From Phialocephala subalpina (Eukaryota > Ascomycota > Leotiomycetes > Helotiales > Mollisiaceae), in the NCBI GenBank assembly GCA_900073065.1, contig FJOG01000065.1:71793-98065 (forward strand): 26,273 bases of DNA, in the 5' to 3' direction. Position 1 is the first letter of the stretch. The number at the start of each line of letters is the position of its first letter. Both the position numbers and the translations under genes were made by a program. Shown here piece by piece: positions 10,257 through 20,718 of this stretch. The notes beneath the pieces are model-generated. The model did not search any database. It saw nothing but the letters and a program-made list of their open reading frames with translations, and was not told where the DNA came from.

Positions 10257-12125
10257 GGTCGGGGATGAGCCGATGGTTAAGCACAGAGTACGCACCTCTT
10301 ATTTTATTCTACGTGTTATTGATCTCTCCCACCATGAAGGAAGCCCTACAGTGCTCCTATCGAGGCTGTGCCATGGCAAGCGAAACTGATGACGTTGAGC
10401 TGCATGCAAAAAGACCTTGCTTCAGCAGAGCACATACTGGCGCTGGCAAGACTCAACTCCTCAAATATTCCTCGAGGGGGATATGGCGACGGCTGGTGGC
10501 AGAAACGAACCCCGGCTACTTGGGGTTCTGGGCGGCTGGTGACTCTATTCTTGGTAAAATCCTTTCGTCGCAACTCAGCCTGACTTCAAACGTACGGCAA
10601 CCACCTATTTGATCAATATGTAGGGGTATTTCATATGAAGATATTCTAATAGTCATTATCATGACAAATAAAGGGTGAATAAAGGCACTTCATCTGCAGA
10701 AACTCGCAGAGCCCGCCTGGACCGGTTGGGTCGGGTACCTATTTTCTTGGATCTAATGTGGCTTGATGTATTCACCAAACAAAGTACAATCTAACCTTGC
10801 GAGTTTGTGTAGTACCTGGACTAGAGTTCCACCGTCCCCCGCGCATCTATACTATCTTTCGATGCAAAGCAAAGGAGCAATGGTTAATATTCGGCCAAGA
10901 ATAAATCAGGGGTGTTTATTCAATTAGTTTTGCCTAATTAGTATGGTTTCCCGGAATGAGTTGCCGAACTGGTAGTATTTAGTGAAGCTTTGCTGCTTGC
11001 TTGGCTCCTCCCTATGCTTCTATTTCACTTCATACCTCGGGTTCGGCCCGTCCGGTAGGATCTGAATAAGAAACTTAGTCAATGCAATTGTCAAAGGCGA
11101 TCAGCCGTGCTTAGGCAGACTAGAAGTCCACCTGAAGCAAAAGACACCGATAGATCAATTTGGAGAACCAACACAGACAAGACAGCTAAACACTCCTCTT
11201 CTCCCAAAAGAAAGCATATATGAGCGATTTATCTCAACAGCACAGCCCAGTCTCGTCGCCGTCCTAACAAAATATTCCTCCCTATGACGCAGCAGACCAG
11301 ATTCAAGCAAGATCTTGTTCCAATCGGAGACATTGAAAACGTTGGGCCCGCCAACGCGGTGATCCTTTGATGCATGGGAGATTTCGTCAACTGAGCACCT
11401 GAGCACCGCCCTATTTAGATGTGAATCAGGTGGCCGCCATTCGAGACGCCTACCTCTTCGATTGGCGTTCTCCGCCTAGGCATTGTGATGATACGGGAAA
11501 CACCAAAGAAACCCCACTTGTCTCCTTCCCGCTATCTGAATTGTGATAGGAAATACGTAAACTGTTCTGCGTTTGTCTTCGAATGGATGTTTGAATCCCC
11601 CTTCGTATGGGCGGAACGGGGCGTTGCTACGGGGTGCATGACTGCACCTGGGTATGGAGAACCCAAGCCTCCACAGGGCTATCTCCAAGCTAGCTCTTGG
11701 GAACGTTAGGTACTGGTGCATGCCACTCTAGGGCAGGCATCATGGGGCGTGAGTTAGTGTGGGGGTCGCTCACCGAGAATATCGAATATGGAAAAGCCTT
11801 GCATGAGAACATTCTGGGCTACTGAGATGAAACATCTGCCTACAAGACCTTGAGATCATGGATCTAAGATAAGGACTTCCAAAAATCTTATTAGTTGGGC
11901 CCGAGTGACCCAGATTGTTTGCATTTCATTGCGGAATGGTTCAGGAGTTGTTCAGGAATTGTTCAAGATATCGTGAGCGTGACGTTGTGTTCGTACAGGT
12001 CAACTTTTGGTAGCCACATTTGGAACCTGAGTGAAGCCTCTCGTAGTTCGTCCACATACTCAAACGAACTCCCCTCCAGACAACGATTATCATACTTTCA
12101 ATAGATTCAATATATTCTCCTCGTT
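10257..12125. other. Long intergenic region, no supported gene
   Basis: Divergent promoter space between the Clr5 gene (minus) and the HET-like gene (plus), 1.87 kb long. Several small frames exist (for example 10265-10612 plus, 11155-11406 minus, 11485-11709 plus), but none has a recognisable domain or a convincing spliced extension. The plus strand near 11200-11400 reads like short coding stretches broken by stops and could be a gene relic, but I could not identify it. Composition is normal, without the AT bias of the left block. Confidence 0.5.
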
Positions 12126-14474
12126 ATGGACCAGCTCCCATATCCCATAGATGGACCCCGTCCGGAGGTAGCGTTTTACGCCAGGCGCGGAATCTTCACA
12201 TCGGACGCCTTCTTCAAAATTCCCTCTCAGCGCGGCTATACCGACTTCGACGACCTAATCCAAAACGGCCTAACTCCCACCATGGAAGAAGAGGCGGCGA
12301 ACACCTTCCTCCAAGAATGGCTCTGGTTCGCTCTCCTCGCCTGCGTCCTAAACTGCGACATCAACTCTGCCGAGTTCTACAACAACAAAAACATCCTGCA
12401 TACCAAGGTCCTCAATGAAAAACTCCATCAATGGGTCGAACGTGAGAGGCAGGCCCAGACGGGAGCCAGTACTATCACTCAAGGTCGGCACATCAAAGCG
12501 TCCATGGCCCTCGTCTCCGCGCGCCGCTTCCTACGCAAGCACCTCTCCTTCGAGCCGCGCGACACTGACAACCGCCCCGGGCTACGTGACGAGTCAAAGC
12601 TGGCGGAGAGGACCGGCAACCTCGCACACAAGGTTGTCGACACAACCTTGACGCTCTCAATCGCCATCCTGGGCGAGATCCTACAGCGGGAGCGTCGCCG
12701 CCTGTCGCGCGGCGAGGACCACCTCGAGTTCCTGCGCGATCCTGACGATGAGGTTAGGAACTGGGGTTACAGCAGGTATTGTCGCGATCTGCTGCAGAGC
12801 AATGGCTGGTGTCCGAGCGAGATTCGCAGGCTAGAGTCGACGATGCCCGGTGTGTGCGAGGTGTACTATGCGAGCTTTATCAAGCCGCCGAATCCGGATG
12901 GCCATGTGGACTGCGATATTTGGATGTGTAAAGCGCGCCGCCCGAAAGATTCGCTCCATATGGCGATGTGCAACCAGAAGTGCGGTGGCAGTGTTGGGCT
13001 ACGTGAAGAAGAAATTGCCAAGATCATCGAAAGTGGCCAGACACCTCTTGTCACCTGGACCGCGGCTGGAGAGCTGGAGTGTAAGGCCTATGACTTGAGG
13101 GAAGGGAATGTCAGGTTTGGGGCGATATCTCACAGCTGGGCTGATTCCATCTTGCATATCGGACAGGATGCTCGTGGCGGGAATGATCGCCGCATCCTGA
13201 AGTGCGCGGTGGTCAAAATGCAGAATGACTTCAATCGGGTGATCAACAATAAATGTTTCCCAGCAAGCCGAGAGAACGTTCCTTTTTGGGTTGATGTATT
13301 GTGCTTTCCTCGGCAGGCGGCAGCGAAGACACTGGCCCTCAGGCAGATCAAGGACATCTATAACAAATCTGGAGCCGTTCTTGCCTGGGATCGAGACTTG
13401 CTCCTCAGATCAAAAACCACGGAGGCTATTGAGATGAACGTGAGGATACGGCTTGGAGATTGGTCGAGACGTCTCTGGACTTTGCTTGAAGCGGTGCTGG
13501 CTCGCAATTTATACGTCGCATTCAAGAACGACACGTTGAGCTTCCAAGAAATCCAACAGGCCAGAGATACGGCCCGGGATGATTTGTTCCATGAGTACCA
13601 TCATATTTACCGAGCTGGCCATCCATTTACCGAAGCCATATGGAAACTTCGACAGCTTGAAGATTCAGCCACTCCGGAATATCGTCCTCAACGCTTGTGG
13701 ACGGCAGTGCAATTTCATCTGGTCGATGAACCCGAGAACCAAGCAATCATCCTCGCAAGCCTAATGGGGCTAGACGTGACGGAGCTACGAAGAATAGGCG
13801 GTCCGAATGAAGACATGCAGATTGTGGCTGCAAAGAGGATGGCTAAGCTGCTCGACCTTATGGATACCACCCCAGGTCTCGGAATCCCCGCTGGTATCAT
13901 CTTCTTACCACATCCGAAATTGATGATAGAGGGAGTCCCGGAGACGAACGGGTACGCATGGGCACCGCAAACATGGTTGACTAGGCAGGCTCATACATAT
14001 CCACTGTACATGCCTCTGCGGAAAGCGGGAACAATCGGGAAGCATGGTCTGCTGGTGGAGTTCCCAGGCATCCTACTGCACTTTCCAGACGGACCAATCC
14101 AGGAGAGGAAATTCTGGGTTCCAGTAAACCAAAGCATGCACGAATGGCTGAAGGTGGAGGCACACCAGGACCACGAACAGGAGGATTGGAAGACATTCTG
14201 GGAGCAAGAAGTCTGTGTTGGAACCGAACTTACTATCATCAAGGGTGGGCCTGATGCCCGAGAGCAATGGGATGTCGGTGTGCTAGTAAGGGAGAAGGGA
14301 ACGATGCGCAACGGTCAAGTCCGATGGGTTGAAATTCTGTGCAGGGTGTGGGTGCGCCTGGAAACAAACTCGGATGTAATCAAACGGCTGGTCAAGGGCT
14401 TTCGTGAAAATAGCAACCCAATGGTGTTTGGTACAAAATTGGAGAAGCAGGAATGGTGCATTGACGGGGGTTGA
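12126..14474 (+). CDS. Divergent HET-like (heterokaryon incompatibility) protein
   Basis: Single exon, 782 residues, from ATG at 12126 in an A/T-rich leader. Residues about 227-288 form a Cys/His-rich segment (WCPSEI, VDCDIWMC, MCNQKCGG) that precedes the HET-like core in this subfamily and may bind metal. The core is about 329-475: FGAISHSWADS, then VPFWVDVLCFPRQ, then the YNKSGAVLAWDRDLLL segment and RRLWTLLEAVLARNLYVAF. These match the HET pattern of an ISHxWaD start, a WvDxLC centre, an xVLxxD strand and the (R)xWtxxE helix. HET domains act in the cytoplasm as inducers of cell death in non-self recognition; for this divergent group the role is inferred. The C-terminal 300 residues are unassigned. 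The first third is visibly richer in C-ending codons than the rest. No break was found. Confidence 0.85.
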   Translation: MDQLPYPIDGPRPEVAFYARRGIFTSDAFFKIPSQRGYTDFDDLIQNGLTPTMEEEAANTFLQEWLWFALLACVLNCDINSAEFYNNKNILHTKVLNEKLHQWVERERQAQTGASTITQGRHIKASMALVSARRFLRKHLSFEPRDTDNRPGLRDESKLAERTGNLAHKVVDTTLTLSIAILGEILQRERRRLSRGEDHLEFLRDPDDEVRNWGYSRYCRDLLQSNGWCPSEIRRLESTMPGVCEVYYASFIKPPNPDGHVDCDIWMCKARRPKDSLHMAMCNQKCGGSVGLREEEIAKIIESGQTPLVTWTAAGELECKAYDLREGNVRFGAISHSWADSILHIGQDARGGNDRRILKCAVVKMQNDFNRVINNKCFPASRENVPFWVDVLCFPRQAAAKTLALRQIKDIYNKSGAVLAWDRDLLLRSKTTEAIEMNVRIRLGDWSRRLWTLLEAVLARNLYVAFKNDTLSFQEIQQARDTARDDLFHEYHHIYRAGHPFTEAIWKLRQLEDSATPEYRPQRLWTAVQFHLVDEPENQAIILASLMGLDVTELRRIGGPNEDMQIVAAKRMAKLLDLMDTTPGLGIPAGIIFLPHPKLMIEGVPETNGYAWAPQTWLTRQAHTYPLYMPLRKAGTIGKHGLLVEFPGILLHFPDGPIQERKFWVPVNQSMHEWLKVEAHQDHEQEDWKTFWEQEVCVGTELTIIKGGPDAREQWDVGVLVREKGTMRNGQVRWVEILCRVWVRLETNSDVIKRLVKGFRENSNPMVFGTKLEKQEWCIDGG

Positions 14475-15364
14475 CTCTTAATCGTTGTTCTGTACTGATG
14501 GATAATGGACCAGTGGCGCGTAGAAGAAAGGGGGTAAGGAATAGAATAGATGTCAAGAAAGTACATTAGAGTTCTACATACGGGGTCCCGCACAAAGGAT
14601 ACATATTACAATGTGGTGTCTCCCGAAACCCTTGATTAGTGCTGTCCGTCATGTTAAACGAATAATAATGTGTTAAGACAGTCCCCAAGAAAAACATAAA
14701 AGCAATATCTAACACTAAAATCTTACACCTTCTCTATACCAAAAATTTTACCAAATCGCTCACTCAAACACAGACAAAGGGAAAGGAAGCAAATGCAGTA
14801 GTGATCTCCCACTTGGAATTCTCACCAACCCCCCGTCCCAGAATTCCCACTCTTCTGATACCTCCTATACCTGCTATTGGAAGTAGCACCCTTTTCCTTC
14901 TCCTTTCTTGGATACTCTTCCACCTTCTTCCTATCCCGTCTCGGGTCGTCATGCGATATCGCCTGGAACGTTGGATCTTGGGGGTCGAGTGAAGAAGAGT
15001 CAACGCCTAAGTGAATAGACTCAGAAATTCTAGAAACAACATTTGAGAGAGCGTTGTGGTAGGTATAGACAATACATTTCAGTAAAATATGCTTGCGCAT
15101 GTTCTTATCGAACGGCAGAATATTTTGAAATAAAGAGCTCATTGGCATTTTGTACTCTCACGTGCCCAGAACAACCCACCAATCACCGCATGCACACGTG
15201 CTGTAGGCAACAGCAGTCTCACAGCCTTCTCGATTACAAAAGTGGCAGACTATTTCCGGAGTCAAGATCGGTATTATCTTGCTATTTCAACTTTCAGCTG
15301 CATCATTAAGTGATTAGGGATTTTGATTTCGTTTATCACCAACGGATTGCTGTAGCCTTTCACC
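14475..15364. other. Intergenic region between the two HET-type genes
   Basis: Contains the terminator of the upstream gene and the presumed promoter of the downstream HET gene. One moderately plausible small frame on the minus strand (14822-15148) is listed separately. Nothing else was recognised. Confidence 0.5.
14822..15148 (-). CDS. Possible small hypothetical protein or terminal exon
   Basis: A 108-codon frame from ATG at 15148. The N-terminal half is mixed, and the C-terminal half is strongly charged and hydrophilic (DDPRRDRKKVEEYPRKEKEK), ending in a Gly/Ser tail. No domain was recognised. It could be a real small gene, the last exon of a gene whose other exons I could not find, or chance. 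The frame overlaps the presumed upstream region of the HET gene on the other strand. Listed only because its composition looks less random than the neighbouring short frames. Confidence 0.25.
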   Translation of the reverse strand: MPMSSLFQNILPFDKNMRKHILLKCIVYTYHNALSNVVSRISESIHLGVDSSSLDPQDPTFQAISHDDPRRDRKKVEEYPRKEKEKGATSNSRYRRYQKSGNSGTGGW

Positions 15365-17435
15365 TTGACAAGCACACTCTACGAAAATTTGACTGGCGAG
15401 CGAACAATTCGGCTCATGACTTTGCATCCGGGCAAAGGGACAGATCCCATCATATGCCACCTATCGACAGCAAGTCTTGATACTTTGCCGGGTTACCATG
15501 CTCTTTCTTACCAATGGTCTAAAGACAAATGCTTTGCCGACATAATCTGCGGAAATGCTAGCCTCAAGGTCACAGGAAATCTGGCAGCAGCACTCCAAGC
15601 CTTGCGTATAGTGGAAAGCCCGAAGGTCCTCTGGGTTGACGCAGTCTGCATCAATCAGGAAAACCAAATTGAGAAATCGAAGCAAATTTCTCTTATGCGC
15701 GACATCTATGCCTGCGCGAAATCAGTTTTCATTTGGCTGGGTCCTAGCTTCCCAGGAGTCAAAACCGCATGGAAGATATTGCCTTACCTGACATTTGTTG
15801 GAGTTGAGCGACATCCGACTGGGAAGCCAGATACTGAGAAGATGGAGGACATATTGGCAGAGAGGATGGAAGAGCGTCCAGAACATGGATCCATCATCCA
15901 GACTGGGGGGAATCTTGTCTTTATGACACACGACAGAGACCCACGTCCTTTGTACACGACACTAGAACGACATCCAGAACTCGATGACGATGCTATTTTT
16001 AAGTTTGACGACGATGATGCATGGAGAGCAATTGACACACTCTTTGGTGACTTGTACTTTGAAAGGTCATGGATCATCCAGGAAGTGGCAGTGGCAGAAG
16101 CCGCATACGTAGTCTGCGGCCCACATACTATGCACTGGGATCTTTTCCGTATGGCCTACGAAGGCCGGTTCAAGCTTGGCTTCCAGTCAAACAACACTGG
16201 ATTACAGTCAACTGCCGTGTGTTAGAGATGCTCGAGTGCGATATAGAGACATACGGAGCTCTAAAATTCTGGACTTGGCTACTGTACTCACCAGCTTCAG
16301 CTATTCCAAGCAAACGGATTCTCGAGACTATATCTATGCAGCTCTTGGAATTGTCAAACCACAATCACTTTGTGAAGATATAGTACCGGACTACAATAAA
16401 TCAGTCGAAGAGGTTTTCTACGAGGCAGCTTGCCATATTATACGACAGAGACAAGATCTATACCTTTGGTCCAACAAGACACTCAAGTCTCGGAGAAAGA
16501 AGTCCGAGATGCCATCTTGGGTTCCGGAATGGACAATGAAGTCTTGTGGAGAGGCTATTGTATTTGCCCGGCCGGAGTTCAGCACCCTTATTTCTCCCAG
16601 GCTTGTTATCAAAGACAAGGCTCTCTTCGTTGACGGGCATTTACTTGATGAGATAGATGAAGTTTTCACCATAAAGGATAACAATGTCTTTGATATTGTC
16701 ATTAGGCTCGAAGTGTGGCTCGAGAAACATGGCAAGCTCATGTTCGGTGCCTACCATGGAGACTTTCAAGAGACAACGAGCCAGACGACGCCATTGGCTA
16801 CTGATCATTTCCGGGAGGAACGTAGACGTAATACAAGCCAGCTATTCTATATATCTCGAAAACTGCCGCCAATCTTCGCCGAAGTCCTCCGTGGCCGTGC
16901 TGTCAAAGATAACCATCCTCTAGACAGCAGGAAGTTGAACATCGAGGCCCTGTGGTCGACTCTCACAGCGCTATTTGACAGACGAATAAAAGCACCTCAA
17001 CTTGAATGGAACCGATTATTTCTTGCTATGCTTTACATGTGTCCAAAACTTGCATCGTCTGCAAGTGACAGTGTTCAAGACGGACTTCCCAAAGGATTTA
17101 GTTCTTGGAATAGAGCAGCCGTGTTTTTGGAGAAAACAAACCCAGAATTATGGATAGGAATATTCTTGGGGCACTTCGAGAGGTTCTTGAAATTCAGAGA
17201 CACGGTCATCGAGGATCGTTTCTTTGTTACCAAAAAAGGAATGTTTGGTAGTGCTCCAGCTGAAACTGTGAAGAAAGGTCAAGTTGTTACTGTTCTTGGA
17301 GGGGCGTGGGTTCCGTATCTGCTTGAAAAGAAGGAGGATTCTTATAAGCTTGTCAGTCATGCATATATTGAAGGAATCATGGATCTCAGAAAGGTGCCTA
17401 CTCAGTGGGAGGTTAGTAGAATTAAGATTACGTAG
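15365..17435 (+). CDS. HET-domain protein, with no ATG at the expected start and a frame change
   Basis: A classical HET domain (PF06985). YHALSYQW, LWVDAVCINQENQIEKSKQI, MRDIYACAKSVFIWLGPS and FERSWIIQEV appear in order, then SRDYIYAALGIV. The C-terminal signature ends VTVLGGAWVPYLLEK and AYIEGIMD, so the 3' end is complete. Length would be about 670 residues, normal for the family. Two oddities. First, the codon at the expected start is TTG (15365) in a perfect CACC context, and the first in-frame ATG is at 15416, inside the conserved N-terminus. Second, the frame shifts by one between about 16160 and 16225. A 58-nt intron at 16168-16225 (GTTCAA...TTAG) would repair it but lacks a good donor and branch site, unlike every other intron here. 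It may be intact with an unusual start, or a young pseudogene. Expected role: cytosolic incompatibility and cell-death signalling. Confidence 0.75.
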
Positions 17436-17893
17436 TCCTTTATTACTAGAGGGAAACACGCTGAGGTAACATAACTTCGGAGACTCTTCAGTCAGTAAGG
17501 AGTGTTTAATGGCAGACAGTTCATATTATATAATCGGAATAAATAGTGTCAAACAATTTAACGCGAATCGTCGCTCAAACTTGTTACTTTGATAGTCTCT
17601 TTTCACATGTTCATTGAGCAAGATTTCGGAATAGCCTCAATATTTCCCTCTAAATTAGATTTCTTGGGATTCGATAACAAGGAGTAATGATCTTCTTTTG
17701 TGGCAGAGGAAGAGTTGACAAGTCAGAAAGTTGAGGGGAAACTTCATATAAAACTTATTGTGGCAGTACTCGCCTGTTAGATTCACAGCATTTGTCCTGC
17801 TCAGCAAAGAGTCGCGACGTACTTGAACATCGGCTGTGCACTGCATTCGAGCTCATGAAAATATCAAGTGGCGATTCTCGCTTTATAGGCAAC
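17436..17893. other. Intergenic region, no supported gene
   Basis: Convergent 3' regions of the HET gene (plus) and whatever lies to the right on the minus strand. Apart from possible small downstream exons of the candidate at 17894-18133, nothing was recognised. Confidence 0.4.
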
Positions 17894-18133
17894 TTACGGG
17901 GTATAGTCAGAAAGAGGAATCTTTTCATTTGCAGAGGTCATTCTATTAGCACCAAAAACAAATAGCCAAGTAACCTCAGGATAGATGGGGCATTTGAAGG
18001 AAGGCCGTCTCCCAGTACCTTGACTCTTAATCCCATATCGAACGAATCCTTCCGTGTTTGGCACATATCCTTCCTGCAATGCCAATGCCAATCGGATGGT
18101 TGTGCTACCCGGCGGTCTGAGAAAGGTCTGACT
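17894..18133 (-). other. Unidentified open segment with a canonical splice donor, downstream of the RBR gene
   Basis: The minus strand is open for about 80 codons with protein-like composition (ALALQEGYVPNTEGFVRYGI, then a segment with CPIYPEVTWLFVFGANRMTS). Its stop overlaps a perfect donor, GTAAGT, at 17897. Splicing to TGCAG at 17841 would extend the protein a little. No upstream exon with a good ATG was found. It could be an exon of a gene, an alternative 3' extension of the RBR gene (a weak 42-nt intron starting in its last codon would keep frame), or a relic. I do not recognise the family. Confidence 0.35.
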
Positions 18134-18154
18134 TCAACCCACCCATCCTGATCT

Positions 18155-19777
18155 CTACTTCTCCTCCCAGGCAGGCTTCAGGTTCAGTCTTCTCTTCTTC
18201 TCAGGGACTTTGTTTTCCTTATTCTGCTGATCCATCTCTCTCATTCTTCGCTCGGCAGCCTCGGCGGCTTTAGGTCGTAACTCAGCCCGGACTCGCTCAT
18301 TTCTCGCACCTCGTGCTCTCTCCAAAGTCTCACTGACTGGACCTCCATGAATAAGTTCTGTGAGATGTCCTTGCACCTTTCGCTCCTGGTCTCGGCGCAT
18401 CTGAACTCGTCTTGGGTGGTACATGCAAGTGGGTGCATGAGCTTCGTCGCCAAGTCGCTTCATGTTCTCGTAGGAAGTGCCGCAGAGATAGCACCATTCA
18501 TGACCACATCGACCTTCCATGGAATTAGCCAGTATTCTCCACAAAATGGAAAGAAAATCACTCACATGTCATATGATCACATCCTTCAGTACGACTGACT
18601 CCGTTTCCGCAATTGGGGCAAACTTGGGCGTGCTCTTTAGCAAGTAGCATTGCCGTCGCCTCTGCCTGCTCCAGTCTCTCAATCTGATCATCGTTGGTAT
18701 CAAACTCCTCGCACGTCTGGCCCTCGTGCCAAGGTAACTTATGGAAAGCGCAAGTCTTGAAAGAGCAAGCTTGGCAGGTCATCATTGGGTCTTCGCTGGT
18801 ATGAATCTGGCCCGAACCACAGTTGAGTCCTAAGCACATAACTAGATCAGGCGTAGCAATCAGTGCAAGATAGTCGTACCTAGAGATTCAAGTTAGAGGC
18901 GACGAGAAGAGGTGGATATGTGTCACACATACCTAGCAAAGATCTCTGGGGTGGCATATTTTTTAATCTCCTCTCGTGACAGCTTCTCCGGGCAGAAGGG
19001 ACATACAATCAAGTTCAGCTGGCCATCTGTGACTGCCGACTCGATACTTTGCTGCAAGCAATAGATACAAGTTCGCTCGTTGTTCTTGTGGTTGCAGGTC
19101 GAGGTGACTTCGGTCGATGGTGGGAATTCTGTTAAGAGGTATGATTCTGCACAGATCAGGCACTCTAACGACTCAGCGGCAGACTTTCCTTTTGAAGACT
19201 TGGCCACAGCGGGACGACGACGTGGGCGTCCAGAAGGACGGCGTGGGCGTGCTTCTGGTTCATCTTCTGAATCCTGCTCTGAACCCTCCTCGGAAAGATC
19301 CCCGTCATGGCCCTCCATGCTGCCGCTTCCACTATTCTCACTTTCCGCCTCGCCGGTAATATGGCTGGTGTGTGGTACGCCGTCGTGGTCTTCATCCTCA
19401 TCGTCATCTTCCTCCATGGGATCTCGCACTGCCTCACCATCATCCTCAAAGTCCTCTGGTCGATACTCGGGCCAGTCCTCCTCCTCGTCGCTGTCAACTT
19501 CGCTAGTCCGATCAAGTACTTTTTCGGTGGCTTCTGAGACTTTTGGGGTCGGCGCAGGAAATTCCCCCCCATGCAGAAGCCAATGCTCGATATTCTTCGT
19601 CTCGTCTTCATCGAGGTTCTTCGCGAGTTGGAATAGTCCGGTGTATAGAGCTGCACGATCCATTGGGTTCTCTGGGAGTCGCTCATAAGCGCGCAAGACT
19701 TGCTGCATATGCAAGGTGTGATGCTGGCGAAAGCTGAGGCCGAGCACCGTTAATCGTTGACCATCATTAGAAGCCAT
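18155..19777 (-). CDS. RBR (RING-IBR-RING) E3 ubiquitin ligase, ARIADNE type
   Basis: Three exons, 18933-19777, 18566-18879 and 18155-18513, give 505 residues. The 53-nt intron (GTATGT, CTAAC, CTAG) and the 52-nt intron (GTGAGT, CTAAT, AAG) restore frame within zinc-binding regions. Start ATG at 19777. Residues 95-200 are very acidic, then basic (RPRRPSGRPRRRPAVAKSS), a possible nuclear signal. RING1: C206, C209, C228, H230, C237, C240, C259, C262. IBR: C297, C302, C317, C320, C325, H328, H333, C338. RING2: C369, C372 and on to C397, with the catalytic cysteine at C382 in the EGCDHMTC motif. All key residues are present, so it should be an active ligase that passes ubiquitin through a thioester on C382. 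The tail is a charged coiled-coil-like helix. No ARIADNE-specific domain was identified; the substrate is unknown. Confidence 0.95.
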
Positions 19778-20718
19778 CTTTGCTGAAAGGTAGAAGACTG
19801 TCCCTAGAATATTTGGACAAGATAAGAGGATGTCATGGGACCGCAAGGCTGAGGAGTCAAAAAGAACGTTGCGCTTGAGCTGACAGCCTGACAATTTATC
19901 GAGGCTAGGTCAGGTCGAGGATAGAGAGATCCGCAGCGACCAAATGTACAGGTATCTGCACAAAGAGATAGAGGTTGTTTTTCCAGACGCGGGTTGTTGG
20001 AAGATTGTAAAGGATGGAAGGGAGAAATGGAAGGTTCGGGGTCGTAGATGTTACTCGAGCTGGGGAGTCACGCTAGACGAGCCAATGACTCCAGCATCCA
20101 AATTTGGGCACCTGGTGAATTGAACTGCAAATCAAATGCCTTCAAGTTCCATTAAAACTTCTCAAACAGTCTATTTCGCCATGTAAATATACCAAGGCGA
20201 ATTGAATTGTAAGCTGCAGCCTGCTTTTTCAAAAGGCTGTGCCTAGCACGTGATGCTGCTGCCTAAGCCGGGCTGGGGTCAAGAAGGCGAGGCTCAAGTC
20301 TATCTTCTCCTGTTTTTTTTGTTTTTTGACCATTGTTTCATCTCTCTTGCTTGATTGCGAGGAACGAGTCACTTTCGTTTTCAGCACCTACCACCAGAAA
20401 GAACCTTGTAGTGGTTTTGTTGTCCCCTCTGAAATTCCTAAAGCCGAAGCTCTTCGGCTTAGCGTGGTTGCGATATCAGATTCACAGAGCGCAGCAAAGG
20501 GCAGTCAAACTTTGTCTCTCATGTAAGATGTGGAAATCTGCTCAGAAAAATCGAGTCTAATTCTTGAGAAATTCAAAATATATATTTACAAGCGTGCTCT
20601 GCATCCTTAGGCCCCATCCGCATCTGAGTCGACCTCTTCTGGTGGCAGAGCGAAAAACAAATCAATGTCTCGCGAGAGTCTCGACCACTCCTGTGTGAAC
20701 ACTCTCGCAAAATGAGCG
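19778..20718. other. Intergenic region upstream of the RBR gene
   Basis: Presumed RBR promoter plus the 3' flank of the decayed 2EXR gene. There is a poly-T tract near 20312-20327. Two overlapping small plus-strand frames (20326-20560) lack any domain and are not called. Confidence 0.5.

Noticed and set aside
10265..10612. Plus-strand open frame of 115 codons near the Clr5 gene
   Set aside because: It overlaps no known domain, several overlapping frames of similar size lie beside it, and its start lies against the 5' end of the Clr5 gene on the other strand.
19080..19688. Plus-strand open frame of 202 codons
   Set aside because: Serine-rich antisense shadow of the acidic N-terminus of the RBR ligase; GAx codons read backwards give Ser/Phe runs.
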